DNA of 9,417 bases from the NCBI GenBank assembly GCA_030044455.1, contig JASHVU010000027.1, positions 1 through 9,417 of the forward strand, written 5' to 3'. The DNA comes from Acidobacteriaceae bacterium. GTDB lineage: Bacteria > Acidobacteriota > Terriglobia > Terriglobales > Acidobacteriaceae. Each line of letters begins with the position of its first letter. Position 1 is the stretch's first letter. The translations under genes and the position numbers were made by a program. This document shows positions 1-7,668 of the stretch, piece by piece. The notes below the pieces were generated by a model that made no database searches, had not been told where the DNA came from, and saw nothing but the letters and a program-made list of their open reading frames with translations.

Positions 1-116
1 AGGTGAGCGTGCGCCATCTTTTGTGCGCTGCTTGCATGAAGGGTGGGAAACTACGGACCCGGCCGGAGGGATCAGCGACTTTCAGTCCCGGCTCGTTCTC
101 TTGTTCCCGTCTTTCC
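1..116. other. 3' flank of gene A, no gene recognised
   Basis: This stretch lies downstream of gene A. No plausible gene start or end is visible on either strand; open frames that cross it on the plus strand are antisense to gene A. There is a tiny hairpin (GACT, loop TTC, AGTC at 77-87) and an imperfect GACCC/GGGATC pairing around CCGGCCGG near 55-73, but neither is followed by a T tract, so I do not call a terminator. Bases 82-116 may be former coding sequence of gene A, as described in that entry. Confidence 0.5.
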
Positions 117-2411
117 TCACTGCGCCCTGGTTTGCTTCACCACATACATTGATGCGTCGGCCGCGCTCAGCACGCTATCCTTGGTGGTGCCGTCAGCCGG
201 ATACATGGCAATGCCGATACTCGCTGAGCCCTGCACAAACACTCCTTCGCAATCAAAGAAGTTGTCGAAGCAATGTTCCAGGCGCTGGGCAACCTCCTCG
301 GCAGCAGCGCGATTGCGCACATCCTGAATCAGCACGGCAAATTCGTCGCCGCCCAGCCGTGCCAGCAGGTCGCCGGGCCGTAGTTGATGCTTCATGCGTG
401 AGGCCACCTGTTGCAGGTAAAGGTCGCCGATGCGATGGCCGTATCCGTCATTCACCTGCTTGAATTCGTTCAGATCGACATACAGCAAGCCGAAGACGCC
501 GGCCGACTGGCGCGCGGTAATGATCGCATTATCCAGATGGCGATCGAACGAGAAGCGGTTCTCAACGTCGGTGAGCAGGTCGAACTCTGAACGGTGCACA
601 AGATCGGCATAGAGGTGCGAAGTTTCCATCGCCAAAGTGGCCAGCCCGGCCGCCTGAGTCAGGGCCTCGGTCTCATCGTGGCTGGGCTTGCTGTGGCTGT
701 CGAACACAGCAAAGATGGTTCCCAGGTGGGTGCCCGAGCGGCCCACAGCCAAATGTTGAGCTACGCGAAATCCGGTTCTACCCGCGCCCGACAAATGGTT
801 TCCGAGAGTCGCTCCATCCTGCACCTCAATCCAGCATGGAGCGCCGCGCAGGCGGGTGGAAACCAGCTCGGTGATGCTCTCCAGGATCTCAGCCAGAGGT
901 CTTGAGTTGTTGATGTTTTCGAGAATTTTGCCGCGGCGGCGTTCGATGTAGGCCATCGTGGCATTGTGGCGGCGCGCTTTTCGCTCGGTCCACACCACTC
1001 TGAGTCCGAAGACAAAGACAACCAGGATCAGAACCTCAACCAGTCTGCTCAGGTTGCTCACATTCAACCAGCCAGGTTCGGCCACCACCACAATGTCATC
1101 GTACGAGCGCAACAGTACGTCGAAGCCTACCGGCCCTTCAAACGGATTCGAGCCATATGAAACCGACGAGATGCCGGTGACGCGCACCGTTGCGCCCGCC
1201 GGGATCTGCTTCATTGGCGGGAGAGGCAGATTCAGGTCCTGTTCGGGATGGCCATAGCGAACGGAGAAGACATGTCCGCCGCTGGAGAGGACGTATTCGT
1301 CCTCCGGGCCTTCACGCGACTGTTTCACTACCTGTCCCTCAATCGAAATCAAATCGAAGGCGTTCGTGCCTGAAGACAATTGGTCCCACCCAATCGCCGC
1401 CGGGGCAACGGGCGCACGAGAATGACTGTCTTCAACTTCAGCATGGGTCAGCGTCAGCAGGCTATTGCGGACGTCAGGAAACCCCGAGGCTGTCGCTTTG
1501 TCGCCGATAGCCATCGGCTTGGTTTCCCTGGTCTCAATCCACAGGCTCTTGGCGCCGTTTTGCAGCACCACCGCCGATCCGGGCAGATAGTAGGTAATGG
1601 TTCCTTCCACTCGCACGCGTTCCGTCTGGTCATTTACGAAAGCGTGCTCAAGAATCTCGTCCATCGGGGTGAAGGGAAGAGAATCACGGCTACTGGCAGC
1701 AGGCTTCAGAATCTTCAGGTCCGCGATCGTAGGAACTTCGATCACCACTCCCGTCAACTGGTTCTTGCTGTCGAATTTGCCCGATACAGAGCCGGTGACC
1801 GAAACCTCTGAGTCAAGCAGCTTCCGTGACATGCTGTCGTCGTGAGTTGCGATGTCAGCGTCAACGTAGCCGCCGTCCACCAGAATTTCAAGGTAGAGAT
1901 TCACCATCCTGCTGTACGAAACCAGGTTGGCGCTTCGCACCTGTCCGGTGACCGTGACCCGCATGCAGTCAAGGTCGGCGCGAATCAGCTGCCTGTAGTT
2001 AGCGATGACCGGCGCAGGCAGCGGACCACGGCCGATTCGCGTAACGCTGTCAGCCACAATGTCGGGGCGGAAGCTGCCACGGGTTATACCTTTCACAAGA
2101 ACGCGGTCGCCGGGCACCAGATCGAGGGTGACCGGCGCCTGTACGTAGATGGCCAGGCCGCCCTCCTCCACAAACAGGTCCTGATCGCCCTTGCTGTAAT
2201 AAGCTACCGTCGCTTCAAACGCGACGGGAAGCGACTGGGCGGCCTGCTCGTTGGTGAGTTTGTGAATGGCGGCGAGAGAGGTAATGGTGGCCGGTGCGGC
2301 AAAAGCAGCCACAGAGCCAAGCGCCATACAAGCAAAAACAGCAATCCACTCGGACGCAGCCAGGCGTCTGATTCGTGCGATCTGCCTGCGAATTCCGTTC
2401 AGATTGCGCAT
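117..2411 (-). CDS. Membrane-anchored diguanylate cyclase A: periplasmic OB-like sensor, GAF-like domain, GGDEF
   Basis: Predicted to condense two GTP into cyclic di-GMP at the inner membrane, driven by a periplasmic cue. The 764 residues read: basic N-terminus and type I signal peptide ending AFA near residue 38; four OB-like beta modules at about 62-131, 149-235, 265-335 and 352-444; one membrane helix at about 457-474; a charged linker helix at 475-496; a short GAF-like domain at about 503-600; and a GGDEF domain from about 607. GGDEF is at 687-691, metal ligand D646, guanine contacts N654 and D663 (by analogy with PleD), and the I-site RPGD at 678-681. An in-frame TGA seven codons before the ATG fixes the start; Shine-Dalgarno pairing is weak. 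It is the last gene of the array. The C-terminal tail is about 12 residues shorter than in paralogues B, C and D, probably through a one-base indel near 119-131. The ligand is unknown. Confidence 0.93.
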   Translation of the reverse strand: MRNLNGIRRQIARIRRLAASEWIAVFACMALGSVAAFAAPATITSLAAIHKLTNEQAAQSLPVAFEATVAYYSKGDQDLFVEEGGLAIYVQAPVTLDLVPGDRVLVKGITRGSFRPDIVADSVTRIGRGPLPAPVIANYRQLIRADLDCMRVTVTGQVRSANLVSYSRMVNLYLEILVDGGYVDADIATHDDSMSRKLLDSEVSVTGSVSGKFDSKNQLTGVVIEVPTIADLKILKPAASSRDSLPFTPMDEILEHAFVNDQTERVRVEGTITYYLPGSAVVLQNGAKSLWIETRETKPMAIGDKATASGFPDVRNSLLTLTHAEVEDSHSRAPVAPAAIGWDQLSSGTNAFDLISIEGQVVKQSREGPEDEYVLSSGGHVFSVRYGHPEQDLNLPLPPMKQIPAGATVRVTGISSVSYGSNPFEGPVGFDVLLRSYDDIVVVAEPGWLNVSNLSRLVEVLILVVFVFGLRVVWTERKARRHNATMAYIERRRGKILENINNSRPLAEILESITELVSTRLRGAPCWIEVQDGATLGNHLSGAGRTGFRVAQHLAVGRSGTHLGTIFAVFDSHSKPSHDETEALTQAAGLATLAMETSHLYADLVHRSEFDLLTDVENRFSFDRHLDNAIITARQSAGVFGLLYVDLNEFKQVNDGYGHRIGDLYLQQVASRMKHQLRPGDLLARLGGDEFAVLIQDVRNRAAAEEVAQRLEHCFDNFFDCEGVFVQGSASIGIAMYPADGTTKDSVLSAADASMYVVKQTRAQ

Positions 2412-2425
2412 TTGCTTTATGCGGA

Positions 2426-2456
2426 ATTGTCAGCGCACAGGGGTCCCGAATGTCAA
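2426..2456 (-). promoter_or_regulatory. Candidate promoter of gene A
   Basis: Reading the minus strand, TTGACA (a perfect -35 hexamer) lies at 2456-2451 and GACAAT (4 of 6 to TATAAT) at 2431-2426, 19 bp apart, with 14 nt to the ATG. The same boxes, spacer and distance recur before gene B, and a looser version with identical spacing precedes gene C. The 19-bp spacer is long for a sigma-70 type promoter and the resulting leader would be very short, so this is tentative. Confidence 0.3.
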
Positions 2457-2478
2457 TGGCAATCTGGGGTAACCGGTG
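2451..2478 (-). promoter_or_regulatory. Conserved upstream footprint of gene A, with ACCGGT palindrome
   Basis: On the minus strand these 28 bases run from CACCGGT to TTGACA. They match the equivalent block before gene B at 24 of 28 positions, which seems higher than much of the surrounding spacer. The ACCGGT palindrome sits 15 nt upstream of TTGACA in both copies. It could be an activator site or an extended promoter element; no known regulator motif is recognised. Confidence 0.35.
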
Positions 2479-2521
2479 ATTGGCTGAACCATCCGCATCG
2501 GCCTGGAGGTGGTCACTTTCC

Positions 2522-2541
2522 GCCCACTATCAAGAGCATAA
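2522..2541 (-). promoter_or_regulatory. Second conserved block upstream of gene A
   Basis: On the plus strand GCCCACT and GAGCATAA are retained here and at 5114-5134, with small differences between them. The minus-strand reading TTATGCTC contains a -10-like TATGCT, but no good -35 partner is visible in either copy. Function is unknown; it may simply reflect the duplication. Confidence 0.25.
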
Positions 2542-2666
2542 GGGCGAAACAAAGGTGATTCCATGTTCCTTTAGTGTAAGGCCCTTTTTGATGCATGAGT
2601 CTTTTGTGTGAGTTAAGCCGGGAAGTGGCAGCGTTTTGAAGAATATGGAATGGAAGGCAATTGTTC

Positions 2667-5003
2667 TCAGGCGCCGGGGCGTTGGGGTTCCACCTGAAGC
2701 TCGAGACTGCGATGGCGGTCCTTTTTTGCCTTGTACATGGCCGCATCGGCCCCACCCAGCAGGCCATCTTTGCTGGTACCATCCTCAGGAAACATGGCGA
2801 TTCCGATGCTGGCTGATCCGCGGATTTCGTAGGTTTCGCACTTGAACGGCTCCAGGAAGCAAGCTTCAAGCCGGCACGCTACTACCTCCACGTCGCTGCG
2901 CGAGTGGATGCGTGAAACAACCACGGCAAACTCGTCGCCGCCCAGCCGTGCCAGCACGTCTCCGGGGCGCAACTGCCCCTTCATGCGCAGAGCAACCTCA
3001 TGTAGATACAGGTCTCCGGTGTGATGTCCAAACTGGTCGTTGACCATCTTGAAATCGTTCAGATCGACGTAGAGCAGGCCGAAGACGATGGCTGACTGGC
3101 CGGAGGCCTCAATCAGCGTTTCAATATGCTTTTCGAGTGAGAAGCGGTTGTGAATTTCAGTGAGGAGATCGAACTCCGAGCGATGCACAAGGTCGCTGTA
3201 CAGGCGCGAGGTCTCAATCGCCAGCGTGGCCAGGTCGGATGCCTGCGACAACGCTTGATCCTGATCGTGGTTCGGGCTGCTGCCGGCGTGGAATGCTGCC
3301 ACGATGGTCCCGAGGTGCGCTCCCGACCGGCCCGTTATTGGGTGCCTGGCCGTTCGCAGTCCGTTCAGGGAATCGCTCGAGAGATAATTGCCGAGCTTGG
3401 CTCCGTCTTCGACCTCAATCCAGCATGGGGCGCCCTCCAGGCGAGTGGACACAAGTTCGGTAATCTGTTCCAGGATTTCAGCCAGCGGTTTGGAGTTGTT
3501 GATGTCCACAAGAATCCTGCCGCGTCGGCGCTCGATATACGCCATGGTCGCGTTGTGATGGCGGGCTTTGCGCTCGCTCCACGCCACCCGGATGCCGAAG
3601 ATGAAAATGATGCCGGCCAAAAATTCAACCAGCCGGGTAAGGTTGCGCACGTTGAGCCAACCGGGCCGGGCGACCACCGCGATGTCGTTGAACGACGGCA
3701 GCAGGACGTCGAAGCCCACCGGTCCCGCAAACGGGTTTGAGCCATACGACACCGAAGAGACACCGGTGACGCGAACCGTGGCGCCCACCGGAACCTGCTT
3801 CATCGGCGGCAGCTCGAGGCCCAGATCTTCGTCGGTGTGCTGATAAAGAACCGAGAAAAGATGGCCGCCGGCGGTGAGCACATACTCATCCTGATATTCT
3901 TCCCGGCCTTCCTTCACCACCTGGCCTTCAATCGAAACCAGGTTGAACGCATCCGCGCCTGAAGACAGCTCGTCCCATCCGATTCTTTGCGGCGTGATGG
4001 GCGATCGCAGGTGACTGTCTTGCACCATGGCCGCGGTGAGGGTAAGCACGCCGTCGCGGACCGCGGGGTAGCCGGATGCATTTGCCCGGTCGCCGACTTT
4101 GAGGGGCTGTTCGTCCCTGGTCTCGATCCACAGGCTCTTGGCGCCGTTCTGCAGCACCACCGCCGCACCTGGAACGTAGTAGGTGATGGTTCCCTCCACC
4201 CGCACCTGCTCTGATAGATCCTGATCGTAAGAATGCTCAAGGATTTCGTCCATCGGGGTGAGGGCGAGCGGTTCATGGCCGCTGGGAGCCTGTTTGAGAA
4301 TCTTCACGTCAGAGATCGCAGGCACTTTCAGAACGATTCCCCTCAATTGGTCTTTGCTGTCGAATTTTCCCGATGCCGAACCGGCCACTTCGACCTCGGT
4401 GCCACGCAGTTTCTCGAGCATGCTGCCGTCGCTGCTGTTGACGATGGCGTCGATCGATCCACCGTCCATCAACAACTGCAGATAGATGTTGACCGCCTTC
4501 CCGTACGTAACGAGGTCGGCGCTTCTCACCTTTCCGCTGACAGTCACTCGCATGCAGTCGAATTCGCCGCGAACCAGCTGGGTGTAGCCGGCGGGCGCGG
4601 GCGCCGGCACCGCTCCGTGGCCGAGAACGGAAATGCTGTCAGCGGCGATTTCGGGGCGATAACTGGCGCGGGTCGTTCCGCGCACCAGCACCCGGTCGCC
4701 GGGCGTCAGCGTCAGGTTCTCCGGCGCGTCAGCGTAGATGGCAAAACCACCGTCCTGCACAAAAAGTCCGGTACTGCCCTTGATGTGGTAGGTGACCGTG
4801 GCTTCGAAGGCGACAGGAAGAGATTTGGCGGCCTGCGCATTTTCGAGGTGATGAAGAACTTCAATCGAAGTAATCGGCGCCGGCGCCGCGGCAAATGCAA
4901 TCGGAGCCAGGGCGAGGAACGCGGCCGCAGCAAGCCCCGCGCGCGCAGGGTGGTTGCGTAAGGTCCGTGCGATCTGCCTGCGAATTCCGTACCGATTGCA
5001 CAT
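2667..5003 (-). CDS. Membrane-anchored diguanylate cyclase B: periplasmic OB-like sensor, GAF-like domain, GGDEF
   Basis: Predicted to be an inner-membrane enzyme making cyclic di-GMP, with product inhibition. It is the closest paralogue of gene A. The 778 residues run: signal peptide ending AFA near 38; OB-like modules at about 62-131, 150-235, 265-335 and 353-445; membrane helix 457-475; linker helix 476-498; GAF-like domain about 505-600; GGDEF domain 607-765. Key residues are D647, N655, D664, RPGD 679-682 and GGDEF 688-692. The ATG at 5003 is chosen because it aligns with the gene A start (both continue to GIRRQIAR). An ATG at 5012 and a TTG at 5048 are in frame, but the corresponding stretch of gene A has a stop, and that TTG is part of the conserved TTGACA box. 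The only cysteine in the mature periplasmic part is C150. The C-terminal tail has normal length for the group. Confidence 0.92.
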   Translation of the reverse strand: MCNRYGIRRQIARTLRNHPARAGLAAAAFLALAPIAFAAAPAPITSIEVLHHLENAQAAKSLPVAFEATVTYHIKGSTGLFVQDGGFAIYADAPENLTLTPGDRVLVRGTTRASYRPEIAADSISVLGHGAVPAPAPAGYTQLVRGEFDCMRVTVSGKVRSADLVTYGKAVNIYLQLLMDGGSIDAIVNSSDGSMLEKLRGTEVEVAGSASGKFDSKDQLRGIVLKVPAISDVKILKQAPSGHEPLALTPMDEILEHSYDQDLSEQVRVEGTITYYVPGAAVVLQNGAKSLWIETRDEQPLKVGDRANASGYPAVRDGVLTLTAAMVQDSHLRSPITPQRIGWDELSSGADAFNLVSIEGQVVKEGREEYQDEYVLTAGGHLFSVLYQHTDEDLGLELPPMKQVPVGATVRVTGVSSVSYGSNPFAGPVGFDVLLPSFNDIAVVARPGWLNVRNLTRLVEFLAGIIFIFGIRVAWSERKARHHNATMAYIERRRGRILVDINNSKPLAEILEQITELVSTRLEGAPCWIEVEDGAKLGNYLSSDSLNGLRTARHPITGRSGAHLGTIVAAFHAGSSPNHDQDQALSQASDLATLAIETSRLYSDLVHRSEFDLLTEIHNRFSLEKHIETLIEASGQSAIVFGLLYVDLNDFKMVNDQFGHHTGDLYLHEVALRMKGQLRPGDVLARLGGDEFAVVVSRIHSRSDVEVVACRLEACFLEPFKCETYEIRGSASIGIAMFPEDGTSKDGLLGGADAAMYKAKKDRHRSLELQVEPQRPGA

Positions 5004-5017
5004 ACTGTTCATCCGGA

Positions 5018-5048
5018 ATTGTCCGCGCAACAGAGTCTCGAGTGTCAA
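5018..5048 (-). promoter_or_regulatory. Candidate promoter of gene B
   Basis: On the minus strand TTGACA is at 5048-5043 and GACAAT at 5023-5018, with a 19-bp spacer and 14 nt to the ATG at 5003. Sequence, spacing and position equal those before gene A. Because A and B are duplicates, conservation alone does not prove function. Confidence 0.3.
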
Positions 5049-5070
5049 TGGGAATCTGAGATTACCGGTG
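5043..5070 (-). promoter_or_regulatory. Conserved upstream footprint of gene B, with ACCGGT palindrome
   Basis: This block is the counterpart of 2451-2478, with 24 of 28 identical bases. ACCGGT occupies 5064-5069, again 15 nt upstream of TTGACA. It may bind a shared regulator of genes A and B. Confidence 0.35.
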
Positions 5071-5113
5071 CCTGGCCGAACCGTCCGTAGCGGCCGGCAG
5101 GCGGTCTTTCATA

Positions 5114-5134
5114 GCCCACTCACCATGAGCATAA
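5114..5134 (-). promoter_or_regulatory. Second conserved block upstream of gene B
   Basis: GCCCACT (5114-5120) and GAGCATAA (5127-5134) on the plus strand correspond to the block at 2522-2541 upstream of gene A. The role is unknown. Confidence 0.25.
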
Positions 5135-5258
5135 AGAAGAAACCGCCGTGATTTCTATGGGCTCTTAGTGAAAAGAACCATGGGTACATGGGTCTCTTCT
5201 GTGAATCGTGCCAGGAACAGGCAGTGCTTCACGAGTCTGGAATTGATGGTCATCGTCC

Positions 5259-7565
5259 CTATGCTCTTGACCGCTGCGATTCCGCGTCGAGCGCGATCGT
5301 GCGCCGGCGCACATTTTTGGCCCTGTACATGGCCGCGTCGGCCGCACTCAACAAGCCGTCCTTGGTCGTGCCATCTTCGGGATAGAGCGCAATTCCGATG
5401 CTCGCTGATCCCGGAACGATGGGCCCTCCCAGCCTGAAGGCAGCTGCAAAACAGGCTTCCAGCCGCGTCGCCACTTCCACCACCGCGGCGCGGTTTCGCA
5501 CTTCCGGCACCAGCACGGCGAATTCGTCGCCTCCCAGGCGGGCCAGTGTGTCGCCGGGCCTCAGCTGGCGCTTCATGCGCGCCGCCGCTTCCTGCAGATA
5601 GATGTCGCCGGCAAGGTGTCCATAGCGGTCGTTCACCTGCTTGAATTCGTTGAGATCGATGTAGATCAAGCCGAACATTCCGGCCGACTGTTGCGCCCGG
5701 CCAATCAGCAGGTCGAGCTTTCGCTCCAGGCTGAAGCGGTTTCTAATGTCGGTGAGTTGATCGAATTCCGAGCGATGGACAAGGTCGGAGTGCAGGTGCG
5801 AAGTCTCGATGGCCAGCGAAGCCAGCCCCGCCGAAGACGCCATCGCCGCCTCGACTTCGCAGACGGCCGGAGTGCGACCGACCATGGCCACGAAAAATGA
5901 CCCAGGTCGAGCGCCGGAATTCGATGGAATCGGGACTTCGACCACTTTCCATGCGGCGTCGTGCACTTTGTCCGGGCGGTTTCCGATTGTGTCCCCTCCG
6001 GCCAGCTCGCACCAGCAGGGCAGTCCCTGCAGCTTGAACGAAATCAGTCCCGTAATCTGCTCTAGAATCTCGGCCAGCGGGCGCGAGTTGTTCATGTCTT
6101 CGAGAATGCTGCCTCGGCGCTGTTCTATGTGTGCAAGCGCCGCGGTTCTGCGCCGCGTCTGGTGTTCGATAAACCATCCGCGTGCGCCGATTACGACAAT
6201 TGAAATCAGCAGGACGGCCACCAGATAGAGAAGATGCGTTACATTCAGCCACGGCGGCCGGGCCAGGATCTGAACATCGTCAAACGAACGCATCAGTATA
6301 TTGAAAGGCACCTCTCCGTTGAAAGGATTGGCGTCGGCCAGCATGCAAATGCCGGTCACTTGAATCCGCGATCCCACCGGAATCAACTCCATGGGTCCGA
6401 GCGGAGCCCGGCTCGCGGATCCAGGATGGCGCAGAATCGCCGAGAATAGATGCCCATCTCCCCGCAGCACATATTCGTCCTGCGTGGCTTGCCTAACTTC
6501 TGCTATCACCTGTCCCTCGATCGAAACCAGGTCAAAGATGTGGCTTACGCCGTCGTTGCCTCCAGCGGAGAGATCCCTCCAGCGATAGAGCGCAGGCATC
6601 ACCGGCGCCTTCACCACGTCATCGCGCACTTCACTCTGCGCCAGCGTTAGAAATCCATTCTGAACATCCGGAAACCCGATCGCATCCGCGAGGTCCCCGA
6701 CCTGCACGTCCGACGCAGATTGCGTGGACACGCGCAGGCTTCGATTGCCGTCCTGCAAAACCACTGACTGGCCGGGTTCGTGGTACGTGACCGTGCCGTG
6801 TACGCGCATTCGCTCGGTCGCATCGTGCATTCTCCGCCCCACGATAATTCGATCCATCGGCGTCACCGGGATGGACCACGGATCGATCGTTGCCCGCTTC
6901 AACACCCTGATGTCCTTGAGCGATTGAACGTGGAATAACACGCCGGTCTGCTGCATCTTGTTGTCGAAATCCCCGGACGCGACCCCGGTGATTTCAACTT
7001 CGGAATCGAGCAATCCCTTCAGGGCGTCTTCGTTGTCGTTGTCCAGCGTGGCCTGCACGTTCTCCCCGTCGACCAGCAGCCGCATATAGGTGACGAATCT
7101 GAGAAAGTTTGGGTCCTTGGCCAGGTCCGCCGAGCGGACCCGAGCCTCAACCGTGACCAGACGGCAATCCGTCTCGGCGCGAATCATCTCGTCGAAGGTG
7201 GCGTGAACCGGCTCCGGCAACGGCCCGTGAGCCACGACCTTGACGTCGCTGCTCACCACATAGGGTCTGAAACTCGGCCGCAGTTCTCCCCGCACCAGCA
7301 CCCGGTCGCCGGGGATGAGATCGAGGCTGGTAGTCACCGATACATAGATGGCAGCGTCACCATCCTGAACGAACAGAACCTTCTGATATCCCCTGAAGTA
7401 GGTGACGGTGGCTTCAAAGGCCAGCGCAGGGTGACCCTGGGCCACTGCGTTGCTGATGGTATTGATTGCGGCAACCGTCGTGAGCCGGTCCGGCGTCGCA
7501 ACCGTTGCACAGGCGCCGCACGCCAGCATCGTGGCCAGAAAAAGCATCAGCCTTTTGATACACAT
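5259..7565 (-). CDS. Membrane-anchored diguanylate cyclase C: periplasmic OB-like sensor, GAF-like domain, GGDEF
   Basis: Predicted diguanylate cyclase with a divergent sensor half, closer to D than to A or B (shared KMQQTGV, DPWSIP, RPPWL). With the ATG at 7565 it has 768 residues: short N-terminal hydrophobic segment with cysteines C16 and C19, possibly a signal peptide ending near residue 20 (a lipoprotein is possible, but MLAC is a poor lipobox); OB-like modules at about 49-116, 134-223, 252-322 and 344-436; membrane helix 444-463; linker helix 464-486; GAF-like domain 495-591 containing PCWCEL; GGDEF domain from about 597. Key residues are D637, N645, D654, RPGD 669-672 and GGDEF 678-682. 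The ATG at 7577 is almost as good. A frame open to 7697 overlaps the end of gene D, would put about 40 unrelated residues before the hydrophobic segment, and is unlikely. The 7565 start gives the same promoter-to-ATG distance as genes A and B. Confidence 0.91.
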   Translation of the reverse strand: MCIKRLMLFLATMLACGACATVATPDRLTTVAAINTISNAVAQGHPALAFEATVTYFRGYQKVLFVQDGDAAIYVSVTTSLDLIPGDRVLVRGELRPSFRPYVVSSDVKVVAHGPLPEPVHATFDEMIRAETDCRLVTVEARVRSADLAKDPNFLRFVTYMRLLVDGENVQATLDNDNEDALKGLLDSEVEITGVASGDFDNKMQQTGVLFHVQSLKDIRVLKRATIDPWSIPVTPMDRIIVGRRMHDATERMRVHGTVTYHEPGQSVVLQDGNRSLRVSTQSASDVQVGDLADAIGFPDVQNGFLTLAQSEVRDDVVKAPVMPALYRWRDLSAGGNDGVSHIFDLVSIEGQVIAEVRQATQDEYVLRGDGHLFSAILRHPGSASRAPLGPMELIPVGSRIQVTGICMLADANPFNGEVPFNILMRSFDDVQILARPPWLNVTHLLYLVAVLLISIVVIGARGWFIEHQTRRRTAALAHIEQRRGSILEDMNNSRPLAEILEQITGLISFKLQGLPCWCELAGGDTIGNRPDKVHDAAWKVVEVPIPSNSGARPGSFFVAMVGRTPAVCEVEAAMASSAGLASLAIETSHLHSDLVHRSEFDQLTDIRNRFSLERKLDLLIGRAQQSAGMFGLIYIDLNEFKQVNDRYGHLAGDIYLQEAAARMKRQLRPGDTLARLGGDEFAVLVPEVRNRAAVVEVATRLEACFAAAFRLGGPIVPGSASIGIALYPEDGTTKDGLLSAADAAMYRAKNVRRRTIALDAESQRSRA

Positions 7566-7579
7566 ACCCTTGCTCATTC

Positions 7580-7610
7580 TGTATATCGGCAGGATGGATC
7601 GATAGTTCAA
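7580..7610 (-). promoter_or_regulatory. Candidate promoter of gene C in the 103-bp C/D gap
   Basis: On the minus strand TTGAAC (4 of 6 to TTGACA) lies at 7610-7605 and TATACA (4 of 6 to TATAAT) at 7585-7580, with a 19-bp spacer and 14 nt to the ATG at 7565. The boxes are weaker than before A and B, but the geometry is the same. The gap 7566-7668 otherwise shows nothing recognisable, and the ACCGGT footprint is absent. Gene C might instead be co-transcribed with D. Confidence 0.25.
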
Positions 7611-7668
7611 TCGCAAGGGCGTGATTCGGATGGGCGCGGGGTGAGATGCAGATGGAAAGGCGGGAATC

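Larger units (their letters stand above)
2412..2666. repeat. Intergenic region A/B, paralogous copy 1 (255 bp)
   Basis: This gap contains the upstream region of gene A and the 3' flank of gene B. By eye it aligns along most of its length with 5004-5258 and has the same size. Shared blocks include GCCCACT and GAGCATAA (2522-2541), ACCGGT (2472-2477), TTGACA (minus strand, 2451-2456), and a weaker similarity downstream of the gene B stop. The match indicates that a unit of gene plus upstream region was duplicated. I see no tRNA, no hairpin with a T tract and no open frame conserved between the two copies. Confidence 0.75.
5004..5258. repeat. Intergenic region B/C, paralogous copy 2 (255 bp)
   Basis: This is the counterpart of 2412-2666: same length, the same order of conserved blocks, and similarity that continues into the 3' flank of gene C. 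Examples are GGTCTCTTCTGTGA against GAGTCTTTTGTGTGA and TGGAATTGATGG against TGGAATGGAAGG. A near-palindromic CATGGGTACATG lies at about 5179-5190 but has no T tract and no equivalent in copy 1. No RNA gene is recognised. Confidence 0.75.

Noticed and set aside
55..87. Intrinsic terminator after gene A
   Set aside because: The stems are short or bulged and no T tract follows in the direction of transcription.
2504..2590. Small minus-strand frames of 26-27 codons in both 255-bp spacers, each beginning ATG and containing NH and ML
   Set aside because: The two copies are out of register because of small indels, and their amino acids do not match beyond a few positions, so conserved coding is not supported.
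2412..2666. Possible cyclic di-GMP riboswitch upstream of gene A
   Set aside because: The short GGGGTAACCGGTGA resemblance is on the strand opposite to transcription, and the conserved core of the GEMM class was not found. A covariance-model search would settle it.
4233..4961. Plus-strand frame of 242 codons opposite gene B, and a similar one at 1842-2558 opposite gene A
   Set aside because: Both mirror the same sensor region in paralogous genes, so their similarity follows from the coding strand. No domain or ribosome binding site supports them.
5004..5048. Longer start of gene B at the TTG of 5048 or the ATG of 5012
   Set aside because: The aligned region of gene A contains a stop, and the TTG is part of a conserved non-coding TTGACA. 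Only the ATG at 5003 is shared.
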